A stretch of DNA of 64,000 nt from Colwellia psychrerythraea. Its GTDB lineage: Bacteria > Pseudomonadota > Gammaproteobacteria > Enterobacterales > Alteromonadaceae. A program made the translations under genes and the position numbers. The DNA lies in the NCBI RefSeq assembly GCF_000764225.1, contig NZ_JQED01000029.1, forward strand, positions 270,418 through 334,417, written 5' to 3'. The notes under the pieces were generated by a model. The model was not told the origin of the DNA. It worked only from the letters and a program-made list of their open reading frames with translations, and ran no database searches. Shown one piece after another: positions 45,324 to 54,406 of the stretch (within the stretch, counting starts at the first letter, position 1; every line of letters begins with the position of its first letter).

Positions 45324-46397
45324 TTAACGTAACTGTTTAAGTTGATTTGCCAAACTTAATAGGTCAATGCCTTTACTAATTTCGAACTGCATAAAGGCTA
45401 AAATACTATGCATCACAATAAGAATACGCTGATAAGCCTGTGGTTTTTGTTTAAGATCTTCATTGGCCACATCAAAACCGTGTGCATCATATGTCATCAG
45501 CAGTTCGATAGCATGTTCCTCAGGCGTACGCACTCTGCTTTTAGGTTGATAACCTAGTTCTGCAACTACTTTTTCGGCAAGTGTCCATACAGACCAAGGG
45601 TTTTGACCTGTGATTAATTTTCCATCTTGAGTCACTTTCTCTAAATAGGTTGTGCCCGATTGAAATTTAGCACCTTGTTCAATCAATTTATCTTCAAGTA
45701 AAAAAGGAAAAATTTGTTTCGCCTCTGGAATTAAAAAAAGTTCTTCATCGTTAGTAAAGCCACTGACGTTCTTATTTGCAAGCAACATTTCACCATTATC
45801 TAACTCAACATTCACCAGTGCAGAAGGACCATGACATACGGCACTAACGACCTTGTTACTCTGATACAGTGTTTTGGCAATATTTTGCACATAAACGTTA
45901 TCGGGAAAATCAAACATAGTGCCTTTTCCCCCGACAAAATATACTGCCTCATAATCATTCGGATTTACCTCTGCTAGGGCAATAGAGTTGGCTACTTTTT
46001 GTTGAATTGTCTCGTCATTTAAAAAAGCATAATCATAGGCTCCCATGTCCTCTCCATCAATCACTACAGGTGGTTTACCTCCCCTAGGACTAGCAATATC
46101 AACACTGAAACCATTAGCCGTAAACACCCAGTAAGCACGGGCTAGTTCGGTATGTTCATAACCAGTATCTTGGTCTGCCCCCATTTTATCAATACTAGTC
46201 ACCACAGCTAATATTTTACCTCTATTTGTTGGGATGTCTTGGCTAAGGTAGGGTAAATCACTTACTTGTGTTGTTTTTATTGCATCAAAGTGGGCTTTTT
46301 CAGGTAATAAACTTTTAACCCAAGCTTTGGCGCCGAATAATGAACCCGCTATGAGGACAACTAAGATGGCTGAGGTAATGACTATTTTCTTAAGCAT
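45324..46397 (-). CDS. Membrane-anchored DJ-1/PfpI (Hsp31-like) protein
   Basis: A 357-residue protein of the class I glutamine amidotransferase-like superfamily. The nucleophile elbow is AVCHGPSALV with Cys188; a conserved Glu84 is in YEHTELARAY and the substrate strand is FVGGKGTMFDF. This is the Hsp31/HchA-like branch with glyoxalase or chaperone activities. Unusually, an N-terminal hydrophobic helix (IVITSAILVVLIAGSLFG) and a C-terminal extension of about 80 residues flank the domain, so the enzyme is probably displayed on the periplasmic side of the inner membrane. AGGAG precedes the ATG. Substrate is unproven. Confidence 0.85.
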   Translation of the reverse strand: MLKKIVITSAILVVLIAGSLFGAKAWVKSLLPEKAHFDAIKTTQVSDLPYLSQDIPTNRGKILAVVTSIDKMGADQDTGYEHTELARAYWVFTANGFSVDIASPRGGKPPVVIDGEDMGAYDYAFLNDETIQQKVANSIALAEVNPNDYEAVYFVGGKGTMFDFPDNVYVQNIAKTLYQSNKVVSAVCHGPSALVNVELDNGEMLLANKNVSGFTNDEELFLIPEAKQIFPFLLEDKLIEQGAKFQSGTTYLEKVTQDGKLITGQNPWSVWTLAEKVVAELGYQPKSRVRTPEEHAIELLMTYDAHGFDVANEDLKQKPQAYQRILIVMHSILAFMQFEISKGIDLLSLANQLKQLR

Positions 46398-46873
46398 GCG
46401 TTTTGCTCCTGTAACTTCAATAGCGCTAGCTTAACGACAGGTAAGTGAAATACATGTGAAATGATCTGCTTGATAGAAAAATTCAGCGCTCAACTAAGCG
46501 ACTCATTAGCAAATTTTAAACTGACGAACTAAGCCCGAAGATTTCATTACCGACTCACTCACATTAACATTGAGTATGCTAGTACTGCTTAGTGAGTGGT
46601 AATGTTGTGCCTACAACGCCTTGAACTAACTAAGTAACCTGAACTCTGGATAAGCAGCACTTGCTCAACATTCCCATTTTTGTGGTTCTCATCGTTAAAA
46701 CGTCGATAAATAGCCAGCTATTCATAAACGTTTTGCCTTGATAACCTTAGAAATTGAAACATTGATCGGATATTTAACTACGTTGTTCCTGCTAATTTTT
46801 CTGCATTACCACCTAAAAAATTGATTTTAAATAAACATTAAGCGTTCATCATCCAGGATTCAGGTTAAGTAAA
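46398..46873. other. Intergenic with a long-loop inverted repeat
   Basis: About 475 bp with no gene. CATTACC-g-ACTCAC (46545-46558) and GTGAGTGGTAATG (46592-46604) are inverted copies with a single bulged base and a 33-bp spacer. It could be a transcript-end structure or regulator site; no other feature is seen. Confidence 0.45.
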
Positions 46874-47851
46874 TCAGCCAATAAACCATTTGGCAATACT
46901 ACTGATCAGCTTTGGTAAAAAGCCCAAGGGCTCGATAATTAGACTATCCATGACAATTTTCTTTGGTTTATCTGCTTGTTGTAACCTTTCGTTCAAAGTC
47001 GTTAAGTCACTCGAGGTTAATAACAAAGAAGACTCTTCGGGTTGGTATAAAGTGCCAATCTCATAAAATTCACCCGGTTTATTCGTCATTTCAATATGCG
47101 ATCCAAGTATTGCACTTACATTATGCTTATTGGTAAATTCAGCTAAGCGGGCGATACTCGCTTTGTAATCACCCCAGGCTTTAACATAGATATAACCTGG
47201 GTAGAATGTATCTCCTGTGAGCAGCCACTTAGTTTGCGGGTCGTACACTGAAATAGCTTCCTCTTGGTGGCCAGGGGTTGGAATGATGGTTATATTACGC
47301 CCACCAAGCTCAATGTTGGCTTGCTGTTCAGGCCATTGTTCAAACTCAAAAAACTCATTAACTCCAGCGTTATTCGCGGCAACTACGGTGACATTAGCTT
47401 GTCCGATAAATTGAGAGTCAGCGCTATAATGATCACTGTGACTATGTGAGTGAATAACGACAATCTCACGCTCATTGGTGCTTGTGTTGTCAGAGTGCTT
47501 TTGATTCAGAGATTGTATTGTTTGATACAGTGGAAATTCTTCAGCATTTTCGGTTGCCCCCGTGTCCACAACTAGTATTTTCTTCTGGCCAATTAAGACA
47601 TAAATAAAAGGCGCTTCATAACTCAAGCACTTATTTTGACGAAGCACATAACTTGATTCATTGTATTGAAAGACTTCTATCGCATGATCTTGATTGTTTT
47701 CACAATCTTGCGAACCATGAATCCATTGCTTTTCTCCAAGTACTTCAATCAGATGTGTAGTCGGTTCATTAATAAAATGTTTATCCTCTTCAGCTGCAGC
47801 CCCTTTGGTGAACAGAATAAAAAGTATGGCAGTGACTAGCGTGTATTTCAT
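46874..47851 (-). CDS. Secreted MBL-fold metallo-hydrolase
   Basis: A 325-residue metallo-beta-lactamase-fold hydrolase with a signal peptide (KYTLVTAILFILFTKGAAA). The dinuclear metal site is visible: HSHSDH at His136-His138-Asp140-His141, His in PTPGHQEEAIS, Asp in LLTGDTFYPG and His in LGSHIEMT. The layout is that of general hydrolases (lactonase, thioesterase or glyoxalase II-like) rather than true beta-lactamases; the substrate is unknown. AAGGAA precedes the ATG at 47851. It is monocistronic and shares its strand with the DJ-1 gene 475 bp downstream. Confidence 0.88.
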   Translation of the reverse strand: MKYTLVTAILFILFTKGAAAEEDKHFINEPTTHLIEVLGEKQWIHGSQDCENNQDHAIEVFQYNESSYVLRQNKCLSYEAPFIYVLIGQKKILVVDTGATENAEEFPLYQTIQSLNQKHSDNTSTNEREIVVIHSHSHSDHYSADSQFIGQANVTVVAANNAGVNEFFEFEQWPEQQANIELGGRNITIIPTPGHQEEAISVYDPQTKWLLTGDTFYPGYIYVKAWGDYKASIARLAEFTNKHNVSAILGSHIEMTNKPGEFYEIGTLYQPEESSLLLTSSDLTTLNERLQQADKPKKIVMDSLIIEPLGFLPKLISSIAKWFIG

Positions 47852-48631
47852 AAAAATTCCTTACATAAATGGTATGTGAACAAGTGATAATCTATGTCCT
47901 GACTATGTCTTAACTATGTCATAGGAAGTTCTATGCCAACTCTCTAACTTAATTTTTATACTTTACTATCAGTATGTTAATTAACGTCATCTTAATTGCT
48001 AGTGTTTTTATGTTCGGTTTTACAGTAAGAATGTTCGAATCTATTAGGTTCAAAATTACTTTGATAGGTTCTGATTTGAAAAACGGCTTAGTTGTACAAA
48101 GCGATATTATCACCCCTGTATTCCCTTATCATTTTCTACTTTCTCGTTAGCGGTAAAACTCAGTATTCATCAACAATAGAGTAAAGTTCAATTATTGAAC
48201 ATTATTAGGCGTTTTTTGAGACTATTTGCTTAGTCTTATGTAACTTTTGCTGTTTGTTACGAAGATCAATGGCTATTAAGGTTACAGTCTCATCGATTAA
48301 ACCAATCGACGAATACTCGCTTAGCACATAACAAGCTGCTGGTTAGCGAGATTCTGACCCCCTCTTCTCTCGACTCATTTCTAAGTGAAAAGGCAATGCG
48401 CTTTATTTTAATAATCTGTAAATAAATTAACTACGCCACGCCAAATATGGCGTATTTTTCACAGAAATATCAATCACTCTATATTGCGTTAACAACTTAC
48501 TTTGTTTTGTATCAAAAGCGATATCGTCAATAAGTAAATCCTAAAATATTATCCCAAACTCCAAGCTTGTCAATATCAGCAACGAGTATCAAGATTACTA
48601 CATTTATCTAACAACACTTTTATTCAAAAAT
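47852..48631. other. Long intergenic region, nothing recognised
   Basis: About 780 bp between the divergent MBL hydrolase and the NmrA-type gene. No supportable gene or RNA. Base composition is strongly AT-rich; decayed sequence is possible. Confidence 0.4.
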
Positions 48632-48662
48632 ATTGACATTACCTATCAATATATTCCGTTTT
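48632..48662 (+). promoter_or_regulatory. LysR-type operator candidate upstream of the NmrA gene
   Basis: ATTGA-N9-TCAAT (48632-48650) is a dyad with T-N11-A spacing character typical of LysR sites. It is followed four bases later by TTCCGTTTTTT. The same dyad core TTGA-N9-TCAA at the same distance from the same block lies upstream of the first doxX gene at 50462. Confidence 0.6.
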
Positions 48663-48773
48663 TTATCTTTATGAATCTATTTTAATATACCTACATCAAA
48701 TCAACACCTCATAAGCAAAGGCTAACCGCCTTTATGGTACATAAAAATGTTAACAACAATTTGGAGAAAAATT

Positions 48774-49652
48774 ATGAACAATGAAACTACATTAATTATT
48801 GGTGCAGCAGGTAATAACGGTACAGCAACTATCAAAGCTTTGGTAAAAAAACAAAGCACTAAAAATACTATTCGTGCTGCAGTGCGCAGCGCTGAGAAAG
48901 CCGCTCAGTTAACACAGCAGTTTCCATCAATTGAAACCGTTATTATCGATCTAGATAAGCCTGAAACATTAACTGAAGCATATCAAGGAGTAACGAAAGT
49001 ATTTATGATACCTGGCAATGTTGAAGCGAGAGAGCAACATGCTAAAAACGCTATTGATGCAGCAGTACAAGCGGGATCTGTTAAACATTTCTTATTTTAC
49101 TCTGTCTTTGGTGCGGAATATGAATCCATCTTATTCGGTCGTCAATTCAGAGCAGGTGAAAAACACTTAGAACAGTCAGGCCTTAACTGGACACACTTAC
49201 GTACTATCTTCTTTCAAGATAACTTCTATGGTTGGGCTGAGGGTATTAAACAAGGTGGCTTATACTTTGGTATTCGTGAAGGCAGCTTAGCCCCCTTAAA
49301 TGTTGCCGACATAGGTGAAATAGCGGCAAATATTTTGACCACATCAGGACATAACAACAAAGCTTACAATGTAACAGGTCCTGAATTATTGACAGGAGAA
49401 GATATGGCTGAAATCTTTACAAAAGTAACGGGTAAAGCGGTATCATATATTTCACCTACTAAAGAGCAAACCCTAGATTCACTGCTATCAACAGGATGGC
49501 CTGAATGGCAAGCACAGGGGATGTTAGAGTTATTTGAAGTATTTGCAACGAATCAAGCTGCCGTGATAAGCCCTGATGGTGAGCAATTATTAGGCCGTCC
49601 GTTAACCACTTTAAAAGACTTTACTGAGCGTAATAAATCGGCATTTGTTTAA
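48774..49652 (+). CDS. NmrA-family NAD(P)-binding protein, quinone reductase-like
   Basis: A 292-residue atypical short-chain dehydrogenase. The N-terminal Rossmann motif is LIIGAAGNNGTATIKALV (GxxGxxG). KHFLFYSVFGAEYESILFGR and SGLNWTHLRTIFFQDNFYGW are typical of NmrA/QorB-like proteins, which reduce quinones or act as redox sensors. The SDR catalytic Tyr-x-x-x-Lys is not apparent. The ATG at 48774 has GGAGA seven bases upstream; an earlier ATG lacks one. It opens a cluster with DoxX, nitroreductase, hydroquinone reductase, LysR and pirin genes, consistent with electrophile or quinone detoxification. Confidence 0.85.
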   Translation: MNNETTLIIGAAGNNGTATIKALVKKQSTKNTIRAAVRSAEKAAQLTQQFPSIETVIIDLDKPETLTEAYQGVTKVFMIPGNVEAREQHAKNAIDAAVQAGSVKHFLFYSVFGAEYESILFGRQFRAGEKHLEQSGLNWTHLRTIFFQDNFYGWAEGIKQGGLYFGIREGSLAPLNVADIGEIAANILTTSGHNNKAYNVTGPELLTGEDMAEIFTKVTGKAVSYISPTKEQTLDSLLSTGWPEWQAQGMLELFEVFATNQAAVISPDGEQLLGRPLTTLKDFTERNKSAFV

Positions 49653-50461
49653 TTAATCACTTTTATTATTTCCATTAATTTTCAAGTTACTTGGGTATAT
49701 ATTCGTTATAAAAACAGCGATTAAAATAAGATGACATTCAATGTTAGTCTATCTTAAAGTGGATACGATATAGCAGTAAATGTTGCTCTATATAACATTA
49801 GGGCAGCATTTACTATGAGTAGGTACCCAGCTTAAGTGAATAATATAGTCTTTATTAAGGAAGACTTTGATAGCAAGGGAATCAACGTTATACCACTCTA
49901 GCACATTGGCTTATCACCACTTACTTATCTTTTTGTTGGCAGTATATTACAGCGTGGCTGCTTAGGTAATAACCTAGAAATTTTCCTGAAAATGTTAATT
50001 GAATTACTGCAGGCTCAGGTATCTTTCACTTTGAACGAGAGAGCTTTGAAGTGCATGTGCACCCTCAAACATTCGTTAAGTGGTTTGCAATGCTGGACAG
50101 CCATACCAGTATCATTGGTTAAACTGACTCCGACATTCTCTCATGTAAAAAACATGGACTACTTCATAACACTCAAAGCGACGTAACGATGAGATTGAAA
50201 GCTATGTAAGGTTATCAATCGTTAAATGAAGTTGGTCGATTATATCACCGATACACAAGGTTAAAAGCTTTTAGCTTTGACAGATAAATGCCCCCTGTAT
50301 AAAGCCCTTACAGATAGTTTAAAGTCTTTTCAATCCTGACATAGGAGCCAGCAACAAAAAAAATAATCACATAATAAATAAGGAAAATAAAGCTTTAGAG
50401 TCAGTATATGATAACTATCATAACGATGTTTACCTAGGCCCATATCATTCAGCTCAAATTA
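49653..50461. other. Intergenic region with possible decayed coding
   Basis: About 800 bp. Around 49990-50190 two overlapping frames give protein-like runs (GIFHFERESFEVHVHPQTFV in one, LIELLQAQVSFTLNERAL in another) broken by stops, suggesting a dead gene that I cannot name. Nothing else is recognisable before the operator at 50462. Confidence 0.35.
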
Positions 50462-50492
50462 TTTGAACAAAGTAGTCAAAACATTCCGTTTT
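50462..50492 (+). promoter_or_regulatory. LysR-type operator candidate upstream of doxX
   Basis: TTTGA-N9-TCAAA (50462-50480), then ACATTCCGTTTTTTTT. Spacing to the ATTCCGTTTTTT block is identical to the site upstream of the NmrA gene, while other flanking sequence differs, which points to a conserved regulatory unit. Confidence 0.6.
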
Positions 50493-50591
50493 TTTTGTTT
50501 TTATAAGTGTTCTATTATTTACCCATCAAGTAAACAAGCCTTACAAAATAAAGCTAATTTAATACCTAACATTAAATACTGGAGAATATAT

Positions 50592-51043
50592 ATGAACCTT
50601 TAATAATCAAAAAATTAGTAGAAACCAACACAGAATTATCAACTTTAGCACTTAGAATTCCAGTGGCAATTATTTTTATTGCCCATGGCGCACAAAAATT
50701 ATTTGGCTCGTTTGGCGGCTATGGTCTTGATGGCACAAGTCAATGGATGACGTCAATAGGCCTTGAACCTGGTTACTTAATGGCATTGATGGCAGGTAGT
50801 GCAGAGTTTTTTGGCGGTATCGCTTTATTAATTGGCTTACTCGTTCGCCCTGTGGCTTTAATGCTTAGTATCACCATGCTAGTTGCCATTTTTAGTGTTC
50901 ACTCTGTTAACGGCTTATTTATGGCAAACAATGGTTATGAATTTGCACTAGCGTTATTCGCTATCTCAATTTCCCTGATATTTAGTGGTGCGGATAAATT
51001 ATCACTAGATAACGTAATTACACAGCGTTTAAGTAATCAATAA
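50592..51043 (+). CDS. DoxX-family membrane protein with a frameshift at its start
   Basis: Four-helix inner-membrane DoxX protein (E. coli YqjF type): IIFIAHGAQKLFGSFGGYGL, PGYLMALMAGSAEFFGGIAL, then GLLVRPVALMLSITMLVAIF. It closely parallels the DoxX protein at 53957. The expected start is the ATG at 50592, seven bases after GGAG, but it runs into TAA after three codons. The homologous N-terminus (IIKKLVETNTELSTLALRIP) is in the -1 frame from 50600. One extra T in the TTT run would restore MNLLIIKKLV. In the intact frame the first usual start is a GTG at 50663, inside helix 1. It is either a real recent mutation or a sequence error. Part of the quinone-response cluster. Confidence 0.8.
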
Positions 51044-51113
51044 GGCAAGCGCTACCTACCCTTATGGTAAATAAATCCACAAAAGGGTGACAACAATACT
51101 TTAGGAGATACAC

Positions 51114-51737
51114 ATGTCTACAATAATAACGAATGAATCATTGAGCAATAGACCATTAGCGAGTGAAGCTCTAGAGCAAGCATTTCTTAATGCACGTACC
51201 TTTAATGCTTTTACTAAAGAAACCGTATCAGACGAAACGTTAAAACAACTTTATGAATTAATGAAATGGGGGCCAACGTCAATGAACAGCCAGCCCGGAC
51301 ATTTTACTTTTCTTAAAACAAATGAAGCTAAACAGCGCTTAAAATCAACACTTTTAGCAGGAAATCAGGAAAAAAGTTTAGCTGCACCAGTAACCGTTAT
51401 TATTTCGAGTGATACTCAGTTTTTTAACCATTTGCCTGAGCAGTTTCCAGCTATACCCGATGCTAAAAAAATGTTTGAAAGCAATGCTAAGTTTTGCCAA
51501 GCAACAGCTGAAAGAAATAGCTCCATGCAAGGCGCATATTTAATTATTGCTGCTCGTATGATGGGCTTAGATTGTGGACCTATGAGTGGCTTTGACAACA
51601 ATGCTGTTGACGCTGAATTTTTCCCTGAAGGGCGCTATAAATCTAACTTTTTAATTAACCTTGGTTATGGCGATAGTTCAGGAAACTACCCTCGAGGCCC
51701 AAGACTTACTTTAGAACAAACAACACGCATTATTTAA
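51114..51737 (+). CDS. Nitroreductase, malonic-semialdehyde-reductase-like (RutE type)
   Basis: FMN-dependent nitroreductase-fold enzyme, 207 residues. ARTFNAFTKETVSDETLKQL, LMKWGPTSMNSQPGHFTFLK, SSMQGAYLIIAARMMGLDCG and PMSGFDNNAVDAEFF are the RutE/YdfG-partner family hallmarks, and FLINLGYGD ends the core. RutE reduces malonic semialdehyde, but relatives reduce nitroaromatics and quinones; given its neighbours, the latter is more likely here. AGGAGA precedes the ATG by five to eight bases. Its leader shares several blocks with the leader of the NmrA gene. It follows doxX by 70 bp and precedes the hydroquinone-reductase gene on the same strand. Confidence 0.87.
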   Translation: MSTIITNESLSNRPLASEALEQAFLNARTFNAFTKETVSDETLKQLYELMKWGPTSMNSQPGHFTFLKTNEAKQRLKSTLLAGNQEKSLAAPVTVIISSDTQFFNHLPEQFPAIPDAKKMFESNAKFCQATAERNSSMQGAYLIIAARMMGLDCGPMSGFDNNAVDAEFFPEGRYKSNFLINLGYGDSSGNYPRGPRLTLEQTTRII

Positions 51738-51812
51738 GTGTCTATTATAAAAAAAGCAGATAAACACAAACAGCAAATAAATTGTATTGAATTAATAATA
51801 GAGGTAGCAATC

Positions 51813-52796
51813 ATGACTTCAGTAAAAAATAGCTGGAACAGCAGTATTAAAAATGGTGAATATCAACGTAAAGAATCACAATTTAGAAATTGGATCACGC
51901 CAGATGGCAGTGCAGGTATAAGCGGCTGTAAGGGCTTTAAAGCCGAACCTGACCGTTACCACTTATATGTATCACTCGCTTGCCCATGGGCACATCGCAC
52001 TTTGGTGTTCCGTCAATTAAAAGGTTTAGAATATTTAATTACCGTGAGTGTAGTACACCCAGATATGCACGATAAAGGTTGGGGTTTTAACCATGATGAA
52101 GTATCAGCAAAACTTTACGGTACCACCGGTGATGATTTATATGGTGATAAGTACATTGGTGAAAAATACCTTACTCAAGATCCCGATTACAGCGGCGTTA
52201 ACAGCGTACCTATTTTATGGGATAAGAAAAACAAAGTGATCGTGAATAATGAGTCATCTGAAATAATTCGCATGTTTAATAGCGCTTTTAATGAGCTTAC
52301 AGGTAACACACTCGATTTTTACCCTGAACATTTACGCAATGAAATAGACGAAGTTAATGAATTTGTTTATAACAATATTAATAACGGTGTTTACAAAACT
52401 GGTTTTGCAACAACACAGGAAGCTTACGACGGTAATGTAACATCATTGTTTTCTGCGCTAGACAGTGTTGAAGAAATACTTGCCAAAAACCGCTACTTAA
52501 CAGGTAACACATTAACGGAAGCAGACTGGCGTTTATGGGTTACCTTAGTACGTTTTGATTCGGTTTATCATACGCACTTTAAATGTAACTTGCGATTAAT
52601 TGAACAGTACGACAACATTTATAACTTTATGCTGGAGCTGTATCAAATGCCTAATATCGCTAAAACGGTTAATGAAGCGCATATAAAACGCCATTATTAT
52701 GCCAGTCACTTAGCGATAAATCCGTACGGAATTGTGCCTGTTACACATAATCAAGATTGGACAGTACCTCATGGCAGAGATCAGCAGCTTAGCTAA
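51813..52796 (+). CDS. yqjG: Glutathionyl-hydroquinone reductase (YqjG/PcpF family)
   Basis: Omega/Xi-class glutathione transferase that removes glutathione from glutathionyl-hydroquinones. The 327-residue chain has catalytic Cys57 in VSLACPWAHRTL, the signature that defines the family. NNESSEIIRMFNSAFNEL and the helical domain LTGNTLTEADWRLWVTLVRF follow. The ATG at 51813 has GAGGT seven bases upstream; an upstream GTG extension (51738) would abut the nitroreductase stop and adds 25 unrelated residues. It is probably cotranscribed with the nitroreductase gene, and is followed by a terminator. A truncated relative lies at 39001. Confidence 0.93.
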   Translation: MTSVKNSWNSSIKNGEYQRKESQFRNWITPDGSAGISGCKGFKAEPDRYHLYVSLACPWAHRTLVFRQLKGLEYLITVSVVHPDMHDKGWGFNHDEVSAKLYGTTGDDLYGDKYIGEKYLTQDPDYSGVNSVPILWDKKNKVIVNNESSEIIRMFNSAFNELTGNTLDFYPEHLRNEIDEVNEFVYNNINNGVYKTGFATTQEAYDGNVTSLFSALDSVEEILAKNRYLTGNTLTEADWRLWVTLVRFDSVYHTHFKCNLRLIEQYDNIYNFMLELYQMPNIAKTVNEAHIKRHYYASHLAINPYGIVPVTHNQDWTVPHGRDQQLS

Positions 52797-52844
52797 ATAG
52801 ATCGATTAGTCACACCAATGTAGAAAAAGCGGTAACGCTTAAGT

Positions 52845-52874
52845 AAAACAGTCCAGACTCAGGGCTGTTTTTTT
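52845..52874 (+). terminator. Intrinsic terminator after the hydroquinone reductase gene
   Basis: AAAACAGTCC (52845-52854), loop AGACTCA, GGGCTGTTTT then further T: a ten-pair stem with one G-T wobble and a T-run, between converging genes. Confidence 0.85.
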
Positions 52875-52899
52875 ATACTTGAAATATACGGCTATAGGG

Positions 52900-53805
52900 T
52901 TAGTCCTGCGGATCCATCAATATGGCAACTAACTGTTTCAACCCCTTACCTTTATTCGATATCTTCCACGCCATGTATAAATCTTGTGGTGTTAGTTTTT
53001 CTTCTATATCAATAACAACTAGTTGGCCTGATTCAATATACGGGTGAGCCATGCACTTTGGTATGTGACCTATGCCGATGCCAGCGACAATTGCTGCTAT
53101 TTTTTTGCTTATGGAGCTAACAAAAAAATGCTGACTGCCTTCAATCATATTTATCGACCTGGGGATCTCATGTTGTGCAGAATCATGAACAATAATGCTT
53201 CGGTATTTACTAAGGTCATGCCCCTGAATAGGGGGTGTACCTTGCGTTAGCATAGTTGATAGTTCATGTGTTTTAGCTACCACCAACACACTTTCTAACT
53301 TTTGTATTTTTACCGCGCGAATACCTTTTTGACTTGGCACTGGCGAAGGTGCGCCAATAACTAAATCAACTTTATCGTGAATTAACCTCTCCCAAGTTCC
53401 ATTCATTACCTCTTCTTTCACATCAATTTCAATAGTTTCATGCTCAGCTAAAAATCGCTGAATTCCAGAAAAAATCGGCTTGATGTCAATAATAGAATCA
53501 CAAGCGATGCGTATTTTTGGCTCCCAACCATTGGCAATGGTTTGTGTTTGCTCTGACAGAGCATTTATTCCATGTAATACTTTACGCCCTTCTAGCAACA
53601 AATGTTTACCTGCAGGCGTAAGAACAGCCCGCCTACCTTGTCGCACAAATAGCGTAACGTTCAACTGCTCTTCTAATTTCTGAACTATATATGACAGTGC
53701 TGATGGCACTTTATTTAATTGCTCTGCGGCAGCGGCATAACTACCACGGTATTCAATGGCATCTAATACAACTAAGGCTTCAATACTGATTGGCGGTGTA
53801 TTCAT
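52900..53805 (-). CDS. LysR-family regulator of the quinone-response cluster (YhaJ-like)
   Basis: A 301-residue LysR regulator. The winged helix begins ISIEALVVLDAIEYRGSYAA and continues AAEQLNKVPSALSYIVQKLE, a form shared with E. coli YhaJ. The ligand domain follows from about residue 90. The ATG at 53805 has GGA about ten bases upstream; a longer frame to 53853 has no ribosome site. It is divergent from a doxX gene and lies between hydroquinone-reductase and pirin genes. In E. coli YhaJ is linked to yhaK (pirin) and yqjF (DoxX) and responds to quinone-like products, so the same role is inferred here. Likely target sites are the TTGA-N9-TCAA dyads upstream. Confidence 0.88.
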   Translation of the reverse strand: MNTPPISIEALVVLDAIEYRGSYAAAAEQLNKVPSALSYIVQKLEEQLNVTLFVRQGRRAVLTPAGKHLLLEGRKVLHGINALSEQTQTIANGWEPKIRIACDSIIDIKPIFSGIQRFLAEHETIEIDVKEEVMNGTWERLIHDKVDLVIGAPSPVPSQKGIRAVKIQKLESVLVVAKTHELSTMLTQGTPPIQGHDLSKYRSIIVHDSAQHEIPRSINMIEGSQHFFVSSISKKIAAIVAGIGIGHIPKCMAHPYIESGQLVVIDIEEKLTPQDLYMAWKISNKGKGLKQLVAILMDPQD

Positions 53806-53866
53806 ATTATTTTTTCCAACAAAATAACTCTTCAAATTTTTTGAGCATATCAAACAAATAATAGGG

Positions 53867-53879
53867 GTTATTCAATAAC
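53867..53879. promoter_or_regulatory. Dyad in the LysR/doxX intergenic region
   Basis: GTTATTCAATAAC is a perfect six-base inverted repeat around a central C, 61 bp before the LysR start and 78 bp before the doxX start. It is a plausible autoregulatory operator, though it does not match the TTGA-N9-TCAA sites. Confidence 0.4.
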
Positions 53880-53956
53880 AGTTCAACTTATACAATAGCT
53901 ACATATTCAATTAAGCAAGCTTAACGGCATAGCTTAAAAACTTTAAGGTGAACATT

Positions 53957-54406
53957 ATGAACATTAAACAAATAACTAACTACATCACAAAAACTGAACA
54001 GTCATTATCGGCACTTCCATTACGTTTGATCGCAGGACTTCTTTTTGCCGCTCACGGTGCACAAAAATTATTTGCTTGGTTTGGCGGTTATGGCTTAGAA
54101 GGAACAGGACAATGGATGGAGTCAATTGGGCTAGCGCCAGGGTACGTAATGGCACTAATGGCAGGCAGTGCTGAGTTTTTTGGTGGTTTATTCTTAATTA
54201 TAGGCTTTCTTACTCGCCCAACCAGTTTTGCGTTAGCGATTACTATGATTGTTGCCATCTTTACCGTGCACCTCGATAACGGCTTATTTATGAGTAACAA
54301 CGGTTATGAGTTTGGTTTATCGCTATTAGCGATAATGGTAGCGTTATTTATTCAAGGCGGTGGTAAACACTCTATCGATGAGAAGGTATACCGCTCATTA
54401 AGCTAG
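53957..54406 (+). CDS. DoxX-family membrane protein (YqjF-like)
   Basis: A 149-residue inner-membrane protein with four helices. LRLIAGLLFAAHGAQKLFAW, FGGYGLEGTGQW, GYVMALMAGSAEFFGGLFLI and VHLDNGLFMSNNGYEFGLSL are DoxX/YqjF hallmarks. DoxX relatives work with thiol and quinone redox systems; E. coli yqjF is strongly induced by nitrotoluene breakdown products. The ATG at 53957 has AAGG about nine bases upstream, better than a GTG at 53948. It is divergent from the LysR gene and very similar to the frameshifted doxX copy at 50592, so it may be the functional paralogue. Confidence 0.9.
   Translation: MNIKQITNYITKTEQSLSALPLRLIAGLLFAAHGAQKLFAWFGGYGLEGTGQWMESIGLAPGYVMALMAGSAEFFGGLFLIIGFLTRPTSFALAITMIVAIFTVHLDNGLFMSNNGYEFGLSLLAIMVALFIQGGGKHSIDEKVYRSLS

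Noticed and set aside
49992..50186. 64-codon open frame upstream of doxX
   Set aside because: A second frame over the same bases looks more protein-like but has stops, so neither can be defended as a gene; noted as decayed sequence.
50592..50606. Programmed frameshift at the doxX start (CTT followed by TAA resembles the prfB site)
   Set aside because: A +1 shift as in prfB leads to the wrong frame; the required change is -1, and no slippery heptamer or downstream structure is evident. A one-base loss is simpler.
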